Source: an uncultured Collinsella sp. (lineage in GTDB: Bacteria > Actinomycetota > Coriobacteriia > Coriobacteriales > Coriobacteriaceae). Taken from it: DNA of 64,000 bases. Shown here one piece after another: positions 18,116 to 26,448 of this stretch. The first letter of the stretch is position 1, and the number at the start of each line of letters is the position of its first letter. Made by a program: the position numbers and the translations under genes. The notes beneath the pieces were generated by a model that made no database searches, had not been told where the DNA came from, and saw nothing but the letters and a program-made list of their open reading frames with translations. The stretch lies in assembly GCA_902492755.1 (NCBI GenBank), contig CABUNB010000004.1, positions 1-64,000 on the forward strand, read 5' to 3'.

Positions 18116-19036
18116 ATGGCAGAGAACAAGATTCAGCTCACCAAGGCTGACCGTAAGAAGGTTTGCTTCCGTCATCAGTTCCTTCAGGGCTCGTGGAACT
18201 ACGAGCGTATGCAGAACGGCGGCTGGTGCTTCGCAATGATCCCTGCGATCAAGAAGCTCTACACCAGCAAGGATGACCAGATTGCCGCTCTTAAGCGCCA
18301 TCTGGAGTTCTATAACACCCACCCCTATGTTTCCGCCCCCGTCATTGGCGTTACCCTCGCTCTCGAGGAGGAGCGCGCCAACGGTGCCCCGATTGACGAC
18401 GTCGCCATTCAGGGCGTCAAGGTCGGTATGATGGGCCCGCTCGCCGGCGTCGGCGACCCCGCCTTCTGGTTCACCCTTCGCCCGATTCTGGGCGCTCTGG
18501 GCGCTTCCCTGGCCCTGTCCGGCAGCATCGCCGGTCCGCTGCTGTTCTTCTTCGCGTGGAACATCATCCGTTACGCTTTCCTGTGGTACACGCAGGAGTT
18601 TGGCTACAAGGTCGGCTCCTCCATCGCCAAGGACCTCTCCGGCGGTCTGATGGGCAAGGTTACCGAGGGTGCTTCCATCCTGGGTATGTTCATCATCGGC
18701 GCCCTGGTCGAGCGCTGGGTGTCCATCTCCTTCACCCCGGTCGTCTCCAAGGTCACGCAGTCTGCTGGCGCCTTTATCGACTGGGCTAACCTGCCCTCCG
18801 GTTCTGAGGGTGTCAAGGAAGCACTGACGATGTATAACTCCATCGGTGCTAACGCCCTTGATCAGGTGAAGGTCACCACGCTTCAGGCCAACCTCGATCA
18901 GCTCATCCCCGGCCTTGCCGCCGTGTGCCTGACCCTGCTGGTCTGCAAGCTCCTCAAGAAGAAGGTCAGCCCGATCGTCATCATCCTGGCTCTCTTCGCC
19001 ATCGGCATCATCGGTCGCGTCTGCGGCTTCATGTAA
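18116..19036 (+). CDS. manZ: PTS mannose-family transporter subunit IID
   Basis: A 306-residue membrane subunit that with IIC forms the sugar channel. Recognisable family features are the N-terminal QFLQGSWNYERMQNGGWCF, the central GPLAGVGDPAFWFTLRPI and hydrophobic helices near the C-terminus (VIIILALFAIGIIGRVCGFM region). The ATG at 18116 follows GGAGGGGAG; an in-frame GTG at 18107 sits on the Shine-Dalgarno itself. Mannose-class IID proteins are also receptors for some bacteriocins. The operon ends at the terminator 19093-19139. Confidence 0.95.
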   Translation: MAENKIQLTKADRKKVCFRHQFLQGSWNYERMQNGGWCFAMIPAIKKLYTSKDDQIAALKRHLEFYNTHPYVSAPVIGVTLALEEERANGAPIDDVAIQGVKVGMMGPLAGVGDPAFWFTLRPILGALGASLALSGSIAGPLLFFFAWNIIRYAFLWYTQEFGYKVGSSIAKDLSGGLMGKVTEGASILGMFIIGALVERWVSISFTPVVSKVTQSAGAFIDWANLPSGSEGVKEALTMYNSIGANALDQVKVTTLQANLDQLIPGLAAVCLTLLVCKLLKKKVSPIVIILALFAIGIIGRVCGFM

Positions 19037-19092
19037 GCACGTTTCGGCTTAAGACCGAGAATTGCTAGGCAAGGGCTTTTGAGCCATTGAAA

Positions 19093-19139
19093 CGGACCGC
19101 ACCCGGTGGGTACACTGGATGCGGTCCGATTGTTTTATT
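19093..19139 (+). terminator. Terminator between manZ and the DUF956 gene
   Basis: CGGACCGCA (19093-19101) pairs with TGCGGTCCG (19120-19128), followed by ATTGTTTTATTT. TACACT within the loop could serve as a -10, so the same segment may end the PTS transcript and start or attenuate the next gene. Confidence 0.7.
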
Positions 19140-19156
19140 TGGAGGGCGAGGTGCGC

Positions 19157-19555
19157 ATGGCGCAATCTCAGAACAGCACGGTCGATCTGGCAACGCCGGC
19201 AACCTGCCTGATGGGGCTTACCAGCCACGGTAACGTGATGGTGGGCAATAAGGCGTTCGAGTATTACAACGAGCGCAATCCCGAGGATTATATTCAAATC
19301 CCGTGGGACGAGGTCGACTATATTGCCGCCGAGGTTTTACGCGGCACCAAGAAGATCACGCGTTTTGCCATCTTCACCAAGGACAACGGTCACTTTACGT
19401 TTTCGACGCGCGACGACAAAGAGACGTTGCGCGCGGTCCGCAAGTACGTCGACGAGGATAAGCTCGTGCGTTCGCCCGACTTTATCGATGTGACGGCCAA
19501 GGGTGCCAAGAGCATCCCTTCCGTTATCAAAAACCTCTTCCACAAAGGCAACTAG
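19157..19555 (+). CDS. DUF956 family protein (mannose-PTS associated)
   Basis: A 132-residue soluble protein of the DUF956 family (often named ManO in Gram-positive mannose-PTS operons), thought to modulate or accompany the transporter. Typical features are LMGLTSHGNVMVGNKAFEYYN, the IPWDEVDYIAAEV stretch and ITRFAIFTKDNGHFTFSTRD. It lies about 120 bases after manZ, behind a terminator-like hairpin, so partial read-through may set its level. The start could be the ATG at 19157 or the GTG at 19151; GGAGG at 19141-19145 is compatible with either. Confidence 0.85.
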   Translation: MAQSQNSTVDLATPATCLMGLTSHGNVMVGNKAFEYYNERNPEDYIQIPWDEVDYIAAEVLRGTKKITRFAIFTKDNGHFTFSTRDDKETLRAVRKYVDEDKLVRSPDFIDVTAKGAKSIPSVIKNLFHKGN

Positions 19556-19565
19556 CTCTTCATAG

Positions 19566-19630
19566 GTTGCGGTGAAATAGTTCCTAAATACGGCTTTAGA
19601 TGCTTTCGGCAAGAACTATTCCACCGCAAC
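19566..19630. repeat. Dispersed palindrome, GTTGCGGTGAAATAG family, copy 2
   Basis: The 18-base arms at 19566-19583 and 19613-19630 pair with one mismatch. The outer arm GTTGCGGTGAAATAG is shared with the palindrome at 7251-7316, while the loop sequence differs. Confidence 0.7.
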
Positions 19631-19690
19631 TTCGAAGTCTAGTCATGCGACGTATTGCGATGCAGTAAATCTGCTACACTAGTACAACAT

Positions 19691-19766
19691 GCCTCCGTAG
19701 CTCAGGGGATAGAGCACCGCTCTCCTAAAGCGGGTGTCGACGGTTCGAATCCGCCCGGGGGCACCA
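19691..19766 (+). tRNA. tRNA-Arg (anticodon CCU)
   Basis: A 76-base cloverleaf starting GCCTCCG and ending with the encoded CCA. The acceptor stem pairs GCCTCCG with CGGGGGC (one G-T pair), the D-arm is GCTCAGGGGATAGAGC, the anticodon stem CCGCT/AGCGG encloses CTCCTAA with anticodon CCU, and the T-arm carries GGTTCGAATCC. The last 45 bases plus two lie in the 47-bp attachment core, so the integrative element has reconstituted an intact tRNA. Confidence 0.95.
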
Positions 19767-19768
19767 GA
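19722..19768. repeat. attL, 47-bp core
   Basis: Starts CTCCTAAAGCGGGTGTCGAC and ends GGGGGCACCAGA. It is identical to 29146-29192 and covers the anticodon-loop-to-CCA half of the tRNA gene. Confidence 0.92.
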
Positions 19769-19837
19769 GAAATAGCAGGTCAGACGGTATAAATCGTCTG
19801 ACCTGTTTCTGTATGGATAGGGGTAAAACCCGCCTGA

Positions 19838-19912
19838 GGGGTGAAAAAGGGGTGAAAGTTCATTCTATGGGGAAAACATCGCGACTTCATATTTCACCCC
19901 AGAGTTTCACCC
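19838..19912. promoter_or_regulatory. Left arm-type integrase sites
   Basis: GGGGTGAAAAAGGGGTGAAA at 19838-19857 is followed by inverted TTTCACCCC at 19892-19900 and TTTCACCC at 19905-19912. The same direct pair occurs at 29019-29038 near attR. This symmetry fits binding sites for the integrase arm domain. Confidence 0.6.
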
Positions 19913-20124
19913 TCAGGGCCGGTTTTCAACCCTTCCCACAGCCTACGGGCTGGATGTGGGACCCTCCGGCTATGGAAAGCGTTGAAAACCTAGGCTGTCG
20001 TTGCCGTAGGGCAAGCCAGTTTCCGGCAGCCCTTTGATACCTTTTGATTGCTATTGAAGCCCTGTTGGACATTAGATGACGTTGGAAGTCTGTCCTTTCG
20101 TTCTAATTCGATTTGTGCTCTGTC

Positions 20125-20355
20125 TTATTTGACAAAGAGGTCAGAGTTGAAGAACTCTTTCAGGGAAACGCCGAGCCCTTGTGCAATCCGGTCGATATTT
20201 TCAATTGATATGTTCCGCTTGCCGGTTTCGACCTCAGCGAAGTATGTTCGGGACATTTCGATAGAGTACGCAATAGTTTCCTGGCTATAGCCGAGTTCGT
20301 TTCTCAACTCTTTTATTCTCAGCCCGACCCTCATCTTTATATCTAACTGAGTCAT
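20125..20355 (-). CDS. XRE-family transcriptional regulator
   Basis: A 76-residue Cro/C1-type DNA-binding protein: GLRIKELRNELGYSQETIAYSIEMSRTYFAEVETGKRNIS is the helix-turn-helix. The ATG at 20355 is six bases after AGGAGG; a GTG two codons upstream overlaps that site and is rejected. It is divergent from the surface-protein gene at 20482, with a palindrome at 20405-20424 between them that it may bind. Small XRE proteins of this kind often control element excision or cargo genes. Confidence 0.85.
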   Translation of the reverse strand: MTQLDIKMRVGLRIKELRNELGYSQETIAYSIEMSRTYFAEVETGKRNISIENIDRIAQGLGVSLKEFFNSDLFVK

Positions 20356-20404
20356 TGGCACCTCCTAATAGGTTGTGCCAATGATTCGTTTCGGTTCTAT
20401 ATGA

Positions 20405-20424
20405 GTCACACCTATATAAGTGAC
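20405..20424. promoter_or_regulatory. Palindrome between the XRE and surface-protein genes
   Basis: GTCAC (20405-20409) and GTGAC (20420-20424) frame an AT-rich centre containing CTATATAA. It is a candidate operator for the adjacent XRE protein that overlaps the likely promoter of the divergent gene. Confidence 0.4.
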
Positions 20425-20481
20425 AATTTGGAATACAATGCCGCTAAGTTAGACCTCTGATAATTGAACTGGAGTTTGCCG

Positions 20482-21813
20482 ATGGATGAGTACGGCTCTC
20501 GGGAAATTAAACGATCGGATTCGACGAAGGAGGAGAATGCTAAGAAGCCGCTCGTGCTCTTCGGGCGCGAGTTCTCCCGTAAGCAGGTCTGCGCGGCTGG
20601 TGCGGGAATCCTCTGTGCGGCGCTTCTCATCGGCGGCGGTGGGTATGCCATCACACATGCCGGGTGGACGGGCAAAGCGAATGTCCCTGCGGTGTCCCAG
20701 TCGAAGGACGATGAGAAGCAGGACATGGTACTTACCCTTGAGGTGAAGGCTGACGGCTGGGATGCGGACACCTCCACGCCCATTATCGCCCATATAGAGG
20801 ATGCGGACGGGGAAGTAGACTTCTACACCGCCATCGCTGCGAACAAGCAGGTGACCGTGAGGGTCGGCAAGTCCGGTACCTATACCGTCACATTCATTTC
20901 ACCGGTGAACGCCGACGGTTCCATCTATAAGGTGTCATCGAAGAAGGTTACCGCCGGGAAGGCCGATAAGAAGACGGCCAGCACAGGCGTGACTTTCGAT
21001 AAGGTGGATGCGGACAGGGTAACGAAAGATGACTTGACAGCCATTGCCAAGGACGTTGCGGAAGCCGTGAAGAAGGGCGATTCCACCCTGACCGGGGACA
21101 AGGGCGCTGAGGTCGTGAAGAAGTTCGAGGACAACATCAAGAAGAACCCGAACGCCGATACCGATGCCGTCGAGAAGGAGACCGAGAAGGCTCAGGAGTC
21201 CGCCAAGGAAGAGAAGTCCGACGCGAAGACCCCGGAAACTTCCGACAGCAAGAAGAGCGATTCAGGTTCATCCAACGGCTCCAAGAAGGATAATGGGAAG
21301 ACCACAGGCAGCTCCGATAATTCTGGAAACAAGAGCAATTCATCCTCCAAGAAAGACGAGGGAAAATCCGATAGCAAGCCGAGTGGCGGCAACAGCAGCA
21401 ACTTCGGCTCAAACTCCAATTCAGGCAGTTCATCGAAAAAGGATGACACCCCGGCGCATCAGCACAACTGGGTTGCCCAGACAAAAACCGTCCATCACGA
21501 CGCTCAGTACAAGACCGTCCACCACGACGCGGTGACGCATCAGGTATGGCATGACGCGGTGACGGAGGAACACTATATCTGCAACCAGTGCGGTGCGGAT
21601 ATCACGTCTGACCCTTGGGGGCATATTAACAACTCTCTTATGAATGGTGGTAATTGCGGAAGCTATCACTCTACCTATGTGACTGTAAAGCAGGGGTATT
21701 ATGAAACCGTGACCGACCAAGCGGCCTATGACGAGCAGGTGCAGGTGCGCGATGCATGGGATGAGACTGTGACCACTGGGTATAAGTGCTCTTCTTGCGG
21801 TGCCACGAAGTAA
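20482..21813 (+). CDS. Element-borne membrane-anchored surface protein
   Basis: A 443-residue protein: short charged cytoplasmic start, one membrane helix (about 35-57, with GAGILCAALLIGGGGYA), an outer beta domain (LTLEVKADGWD to NADGSIYKV), a helical segment with VTKDDLTAIAKD, then a long Lys/Ser/Asp/Gly-rich low-complexity stalk (about 230-325). It ends in a domain with repeated HH-DA motifs and two CxxC pairs (CNQCG and CSSCG) that look like a zinc or disulfide knuckle. The anchor and beta domain are paralogous to the chromosomal protein at 8974-10476. GGAG is seven bases before the ATG at 20482. It is probably displayed on the cell surface, and a role in adhesion or host range of the element is a guess. 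Confidence 0.75.
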   Translation: MDEYGSREIKRSDSTKEENAKKPLVLFGREFSRKQVCAAGAGILCAALLIGGGGYAITHAGWTGKANVPAVSQSKDDEKQDMVLTLEVKADGWDADTSTPIIAHIEDADGEVDFYTAIAANKQVTVRVGKSGTYTVTFISPVNADGSIYKVSSKKVTAGKADKKTASTGVTFDKVDADRVTKDDLTAIAKDVAEAVKKGDSTLTGDKGAEVVKKFEDNIKKNPNADTDAVEKETEKAQESAKEEKSDAKTPETSDSKKSDSGSSNGSKKDNGKTTGSSDNSGNKSNSSSKKDEGKSDSKPSGGNSSNFGSNSNSGSSSKKDDTPAHQHNWVAQTKTVHHDAQYKTVHHDAVTHQVWHDAVTEEHYICNQCGADITSDPWGHINNSLMNGGNCGSYHSTYVTVKQGYYETVTDQAAYDEQVQVRDAWDETVTTGYKCSSCGATK

Positions 21814-21849
21814 CTTGAAAGAACAAAACAATCGTCTGTTTCAGGCAAG

Positions 21850-21881
21850 GAAAGCCCCGACCAAATGGCCGGGGCTTTCTT
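21850..21881 (+). terminator. Terminator after the surface-protein gene
   Basis: AAAGCCCCG-ACC pairs with GGCCGGGGCTTT, followed by CTTAA. Confidence 0.8.
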
Positions 21882-22336
21882 AATGTTCATCGATCGGCCT
21901 TGCGGCCGATGGGTCCCGCCCATAAGCGGGACCCCCGCGACGCGTGGCGTCGCTCTCGCTACGGCTTCCTGCAACGCTCCCAAGGATCGCGTTTCCGTCC
22001 GCCTCCGCTCACACCGGCCCCGCCCGCCGAACGGCTGCGCTCGATGGCTTCCAGAGGTCGCCATCGCTCCGCCGTTCGCCGGACGGGGCCTCTCGCGCCG
22101 GGTCGCCGAGCACCGTCGTGCGACGCTCCCCATGGGTCGCGTCTCCTCGGCGTCGGCTCAACCGGCGCTCACCTGCCCGGGCTCGCGTTGCCTCGGCAAC
22201 CGGCTCGCTCCGTGCAGGCAAGATATGGATTCCGTTGCACGGAATCATCTTGCCGCCTGCGGCGGAGGGCGAACCGCTCCGAAGTCGCTCCCGCCAATAA
22301 TAAGCCGGGACGCTTGTTGCGTCCCGGCCCAAGCGC
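21882..22336. other. GC-rich non-coding segment, candidate oriT region
   Basis: A 455-base segment with several open frames on both strands but no codon signature or homology that I recognise, so I treat it as non-coding. It holds several inverted repeats: GGGTCCCGCCCATAAGCGGGACCC near 21910-21935 (split by TAA), 22218-22253 (GCAAGAT...GGATTCCG / CGGAATC-ATCTTGC), and 22303-22328 (CCGGGACGC / GCGTCCCGG), the last being a plausible terminator for the relaxase gene. Lying next to a relaxase gene, it is the best place for the transfer origin. Confidence 0.4.
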
Positions 22337-23275
22337 TCAGTCCCCTCGCCCGTTCTGGTTCTCCCACGACTTGCGCTCAAGTTCCCAGAACGCCCTCATC
22401 GCCGTCGCGATCCCGCGCAGCGTGAAGCGGACGACGAGGCCGGTTGAGCGGTCGACCGCGAAGCCGAGCCTGCCGCCGTTGACTTTCCGCACGGCCCCGA
22501 GGGCCTTCGAGAAGAAGCGGTACTGGAGGCTCCCGCCCTTCGACCTCGCGAGCTCGATGCCGTCTCGCCTGAGCCGCCGGTCGAGCTCGGCCATGCGGTC
22601 GGGGCAGTCCCTCATTCGTCCGACCTCCTCGACGCGACGGGCGACCGCCACGCGGACGCGGGCGTTCTCGGAGCGCTCGGCCTGCCCCTTGCGGGCCATG
22701 TCGCGTTCCTCCCTGCCCGGCTGTCTCGCGTGGACGCGCGAGTTGGCCTTGCCGCGCTCAAGCTGCTTGAGCCCATACCTTTCGTCCAAGGTGCGAACGG
22801 TTTTCACGCGTGCGGCAGCGGCTTTGCGTGCGGGGCCCTCGTCGAGCCTCCTGCCCGTCTCAAGGTCGCTGCGGTTGATGCCGAGGTGCACGGCATAGCG
22901 GTCGGTGTCGTCGGAGCGGCAGCGCTCGCGATGCAGAACTATGACGACCTCTTGGTTCGGATAGCGCTCGGCCACGTAGTCGCGTGCGTATCGCATGCAC
23001 ATCTCCGGCGTCATCTTCCCGCCGTTGAGGTCGCACTCGTCGGGGAGGAAACCAAGTATCTGATGCTGCATGTAGGTGCACTTCGCCCCCGCCTTCCCCG
23101 GCTTGTCATGCCCCATGGCCTTCCTCGTGTCTGCCATCTCTTGGAACCAGCGCTCTTCACTGATGATGTTCTGCGTGTCGTGCGCGAGAGCTTTGTCCCT
23201 GTCCCATGAGAGATAGTCCTTGAGGCGGGAGAGGTGCTTCTCGCTGCACACGCTTGTCTGTTTAATCGCTGTCAT
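22337..23275 (-). CDS. Relaxase/mobilization nuclease-like protein
   Basis: A 312-residue protein, probably the transfer relaxase that nicks oriT. Similarity to MobA/VirD2-type relaxases is seen in YMQHQILGF near 70-80, the helix MRYARDYVAERYPNQEVVIVLH, and TDRYAVHLGINRSDLETGRR near 125-145, which corresponds to the HUH region (usually HxHxxxN). Here only one His of the expected pair is kept in that motif, so either the second metal ligand lies elsewhere or the enzyme is atypical. The C-terminal third is Arg-rich. It is followed on the minus strand by the GC-rich segment and lies 9 bases downstream of the coupling protein gene. Confidence 0.65.
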   Translation of the reverse strand: MTAIKQTSVCSEKHLSRLKDYLSWDRDKALAHDTQNIISEERWFQEMADTRKAMGHDKPGKAGAKCTYMQHQILGFLPDECDLNGGKMTPEMCMRYARDYVAERYPNQEVVIVLHRERCRSDDTDRYAVHLGINRSDLETGRRLDEGPARKAAAARVKTVRTLDERYGLKQLERGKANSRVHARQPGREERDMARKGQAERSENARVRVAVARRVEEVGRMRDCPDRMAELDRRLRRDGIELARSKGGSLQYRFFSKALGAVRKVNGGRLGFAVDRSTGLVVRFTLRGIATAMRAFWELERKSWENQNGRGD

Positions 23276-23284
23276 GGGTCCTCC

Positions 23285-25201
23285 CTAGTCGAGCGAAAGG
23301 CCGCTGAATTTGCCGGTCGGCTGGATCTCGGCTTTCTTCTTCGGCTCGGGCCACTTGGGGCACCAGAGGCCGACGCGTTCGCCCATCTTCTCGGCAGCGG
23401 CCTCGTCCAGTTGCTTTTGATAGGCACGGCGCTTCTCCGCCTCGTGCTCCGGAGTCCCGAGGTCGAAGTGCTCCTTCGTGGGCGTCTTGGTGCAATCGGC
23501 GACGGGTGAGCGGAAGACCCCGGCCCGCTCGGCGGGTATTCCGTTATCCGCGTGCTTGACGACGATTATCCCGTCCCTGTCCGGGGCCATGTCGCGCCAT
23601 TCCCACGCGTGTATCACGTCGTCTGCGCTCTCGCTGTAGGAGGTCGATGTCGACGAACCCGACGCCGCCTTGCTGCTGCTCGTGCCCTGCGTGTGGCGGG
23701 TGGTCTTGCCGATGAGCTCCGTGAAGTATCGGCGGTCTTCCTCCTCGGCGAGCTTCATGGCGACTTTTACGCCGCAGTTCGCGAGAATCTTCCTCCGTCC
23801 GTCCCTCTCTCCGTATTTATTAAGCTGGGATATATCTTGCGTTGCCCCCGTCCAGTAAATCTGGAACGACCTTCCAAGCGAAAGGAGGGCGGGCAGGCAT
23901 TCGATGCGGGGCAGGTTGCCCCATTCGTCGCCGAGAATCTGGACGGGGCGCGGAAGTCTTCCGCCGTTGGAATCGGCGACGATTTGGACGGATTCCCAGA
24001 GCTGGGAGAGGAATATCGCCGCTATGCAGTTGTATGGCGAGCCCTCGTCGAGCATATGGAGGAATACGGCGCTCTTGGTTTCAAGAACCGCGCGAGGGTC
24101 GATGTCGGACCCGGACGTCATCCATGCGACTGGGGCCGACGAGAACGGGCGCAGCGCCACCTTGAGCGTCGAGAGGATGCTTCTGAGCTCGTTGCCGCCC
24201 GAGGAGACGAACTGCGAGGCTCTGTTTTTAGCGGGGTGTCTGCTTGGTAGGGTGCGGAAAACGCTCTTGAGTGGCTCGGCCGGGTCGTCACCCTCTGCCT
24301 CGGTGCCACGGTCCAGCACCTCGCAGACGGTCGCAAGGTGCTTTGCTTCCTTGGGGCATTCATCGGACATGGAGACCAGCAAGACGAGGGCAGACAGGAG
24401 GCCCCGCGCGGATGCGGTCCAGTGCGAGCCCTTGCCGTTCTCGTCATCCTGCACCACGAGCTCCGCAATGGTGTCAGCCGCCTGCTCGGCTTCTTGGTCG
24501 CGGCTTTCGGCGTGGAGGTCGATGACCTGCTTGAGCGGGTTGAACCTCTGGCCTCGATAGGGTCGCTGCGTGTCGAGCAGGAGGACGTTGTAGCCGCGTC
24601 GGGCCAGCTCGTCACCCGTGAGCTCTATGAGCTCGTTCTTGACGTCGGAGACGACGAGGGTCGCGGGCTCGGAGCCGTTTGCGCCGTCGCCGTACGAGAG
24701 CAAATCGATTGAGGGCAGGTAGAGGAAGCGGGACTTGCCAGAGCCAGTGGACCCGGAAACATAGACCATCTTCTTTGGCTCGAAGAGGTAGCAGGGTTTG
24801 CCGAGCCATCTGATGAACCCGTAGACGAACCCGCGTGAAGAGGGGTTAGCCGAGCCGTCCCATGTAATCGAACCTTTCACCGCATTGCGGCCCGTCTTGA
24901 TGCAAGCATTGCCGAGCACGCCGCCATCGTCGGCACGCGAGTTGAGGGCGCTCGAATAGGCAACGAGGGAGCAGATGCAGAGCGTGAGGAGGAAGGTGAG
25001 GACGGTCCCCGTGATATGGGCGATGAATGCGCCCGAGAGCCACCAGCCGAGAACCGTGGCCGCATCGAGCGCAGAGGGGAGGGCTGACGCGTCGGGCATG
25101 ATCCCGGAGGCAATATCGCCGATAGGGGCGGCAAGGATTGGGCAGACGAGGAATGCAATGAAGACGGATGATATGAGGGTGGTGAACATCTTGCTTTTCA
25201 T
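23285..25201 (-). CDS. Type IV coupling protein (VirD4/TraG family)
   Basis: A 638-residue DNA pump-like ATPase that links the relaxosome to a secretion channel. Two or three N-terminal membrane helices (about 5-27 and 45-85) are followed by Walker A SGSTGSGKSR near 149-158, a TraG-type VVSDVKNELIEL motif, and Walker B QILGDEWGNLPRI in the C-terminal half. Its first codon overlaps the stop of the MobC-like gene by four bases (ATGA), which indicates translational coupling. Presence of a coupling protein without any channel genes marks the element as mobilizable. Confidence 0.88.
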   Translation of the reverse strand: MKSKMFTTLISSVFIAFLVCPILAAPIGDIASGIMPDASALPSALDAATVLGWWLSGAFIAHITGTVLTFLLTLCICSLVAYSSALNSRADDGGVLGNACIKTGRNAVKGSITWDGSANPSSRGFVYGFIRWLGKPCYLFEPKKMVYVSGSTGSGKSRFLYLPSIDLLSYGDGANGSEPATLVVSDVKNELIELTGDELARRGYNVLLLDTQRPYRGQRFNPLKQVIDLHAESRDQEAEQAADTIAELVVQDDENGKGSHWTASARGLLSALVLLVSMSDECPKEAKHLATVCEVLDRGTEAEGDDPAEPLKSVFRTLPSRHPAKNRASQFVSSGGNELRSILSTLKVALRPFSSAPVAWMTSGSDIDPRAVLETKSAVFLHMLDEGSPYNCIAAIFLSQLWESVQIVADSNGGRLPRPVQILGDEWGNLPRIECLPALLSLGRSFQIYWTGATQDISQLNKYGERDGRRKILANCGVKVAMKLAEEEDRRYFTELIGKTTRHTQGTSSSKAASGSSTSTSYSESADDVIHAWEWRDMAPDRDGIIVVKHADNGIPAERAGVFRSPVADCTKTPTKEHFDLGTPEHEAEKRRAYQKQLDEAAAEKMGERVGLWCPKWPEPKKKAEIQPTGKFSGLSLD

Positions 25202-25548
25202 AGCCGCTCCTTTGCTTTCGACAGAAGGGTTGAGAGTTCGGAAGCTGTGCTCGATATCAACTGGACGGCGTTTTCAAGCTGGACGGCCGTTTGCCGGTCG
25301 ATGCCATAGGCGTTTATGGAGCGCATAGCTTGGTTGAGGTTGTTGCCCTGCCGCTTCATCTCGACGAGCATTTGCCGGAGGGTCGACTCGTCGGCGACCT
25401 TGACGGGCTTCTCGCCGATTCGGAGGGCGGCCTCGCGCAAAAACGTTGATGGGGGCATGCCGAAAGAGGAAGAGCGGGCCACGATTTCGGCCCGCTCTCC
25501 ATCGGTCATACGAACGTTGATATGCGCGGTCCTGCTAGTGCCGCGCAT
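25198..25548 (-). CDS. MobC-like relaxosome accessory protein
   Basis: A 116-residue protein with an N-terminal ribbon-helix-helix-like segment (TAHINVRMTDGERAEIVARS), then the conserved helix LVEMKRQGNNLNQAMRSIN typical of MobC/relaxosome proteins that help the relaxase open oriT. It overlaps the coupling-protein start by four bases and lies just after the helicase gene, all on the minus strand, so these form one mobilization operon. Confidence 0.8.
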   Translation of the reverse strand: MRGTSRTAHINVRMTDGERAEIVARSSSFGMPPSTFLREAALRIGEKPVKVADESTLRQMLVEMKRQGNNLNQAMRSINAYGIDRQTAVQLENAVQLISSTASELSTLLSKAKERL

Positions 25549-25551
25549 CGC

Positions 25552-26448
25552 CTAGCCCCTATCGAGGAAGGTAGCGTGGGCTCCGTCGAAGTCGAGCCGA
25601 GCTTCGCCTAACGTGCCGTAGCGATTCTTGAGGGCAACGAGCTTGAGCGGGGTGCCGCTCGCGGGGGCCTCAAAAGGGAAGTCGGGTTTTCCGTCATCGT
25701 CGGCAAGAAAAAGAACGGAGTCGAAGCTGTACTCGACCGTCGAAGAGCCGCCGAACATGCCGAGGTTGGGCTTGCTCGACTTGCCAGACTTGTAGGACTC
25801 GCGCGTGGTCGAGCTCAGGGCGATGACTGGCGAGCCGTAGAGGTTTGATATTTCGCGCAAGCCCTTTACGCACGCTGTGATTGCCAAGCGCTCGTCGATG
25901 AACTGCTGTCCCGCCGTGATACCGCAGGCGAGGAGTTGGAGATAGTCGATGAAAACGATAGGGGCCTCGTTGCGCTCACGTGCTATCAGCCCAACGAGGT
26001 TCGAGAGTTCAACGGTGTTCAAGGGGCCGGTAATACAGAGATTCGGGGCGATACAGCTGCGATACCTGTCGAGAGCAGCCTCGAAGGCCTCGTGCTTGGG
26101 ATGGTCTGCCGCCGCCGCGTCCGCGACCTCGGAAAGGGCAAGCTTGCCTCCGCTGAGTCGTGCAAGGCTCTTCTCCAAGAGCTTATGCGCGGGAAGCTCG
26201 GCGGAGACATAGATTACTGGGTGACTGTCGTTCGCAAGCTTGTCGGCCTCCTGCAAGGCCAAGGTCGTCTTGCCCCTGCCGGGACCGGTGCCGATGGCAT
26301 AATTGAGCCCGGGATGGACTCCGCCGAGGATGTCGTTAAGGGCCTTGAGCCCGAAGAGGGCGATAGGTTGGTCACCCCTAAGGGCGCTGAGGTGCTCATC
26401 GAGCCTATCGGATTCGAAAACGAGAGGGTTGGGGGCCGGGCACTGCAT
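25552..26448 (-). CDS. DnaB-like helicase-domain ATPase
   Basis: A 298-residue RecA-fold ATPase matching the C-terminal helicase domain of DnaB: Walker A GTGPGRGKTT (53-62), the H1a-like IYVSAELPAHKL, Walker B PIVFIDYLQLL and a sensor VIALSSTTRES. It lacks the DnaB N-terminal domain. Such proteins may support autonomous replication of excised integrative elements. Its ATG overlaps the stop of the preceding small HTH gene (TAATG), so they are coupled. Confidence 0.8.
   Translation of the reverse strand: MQCPAPNPLVFESDRLDEHLSALRGDQPIALFGLKALNDILGGVHPGLNYAIGTGPGRGKTTLALQEADKLANDSHPVIYVSAELPAHKLLEKSLARLSGGKLALSEVADAAAADHPKHEAFEAALDRYRSCIAPNLCITGPLNTVELSNLVGLIARERNEAPIVFIDYLQLLACGITAGQQFIDERLAITACVKGLREISNLYGSPVIALSSTTRESYKSGKSSKPNLGMFGGSSTVEYSFDSVLFLADDDGKPDFPFEAPASGTPLKLVALKNRYGTLGEARLDFDGAHATFLDRG

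Noticed and set aside
21900..22898. Long plus-strand frame across the oriT candidate and relaxase
   Set aside because: Arg/Ser/Pro-rich shadow of the relaxase gene and a GC-rich non-coding segment.
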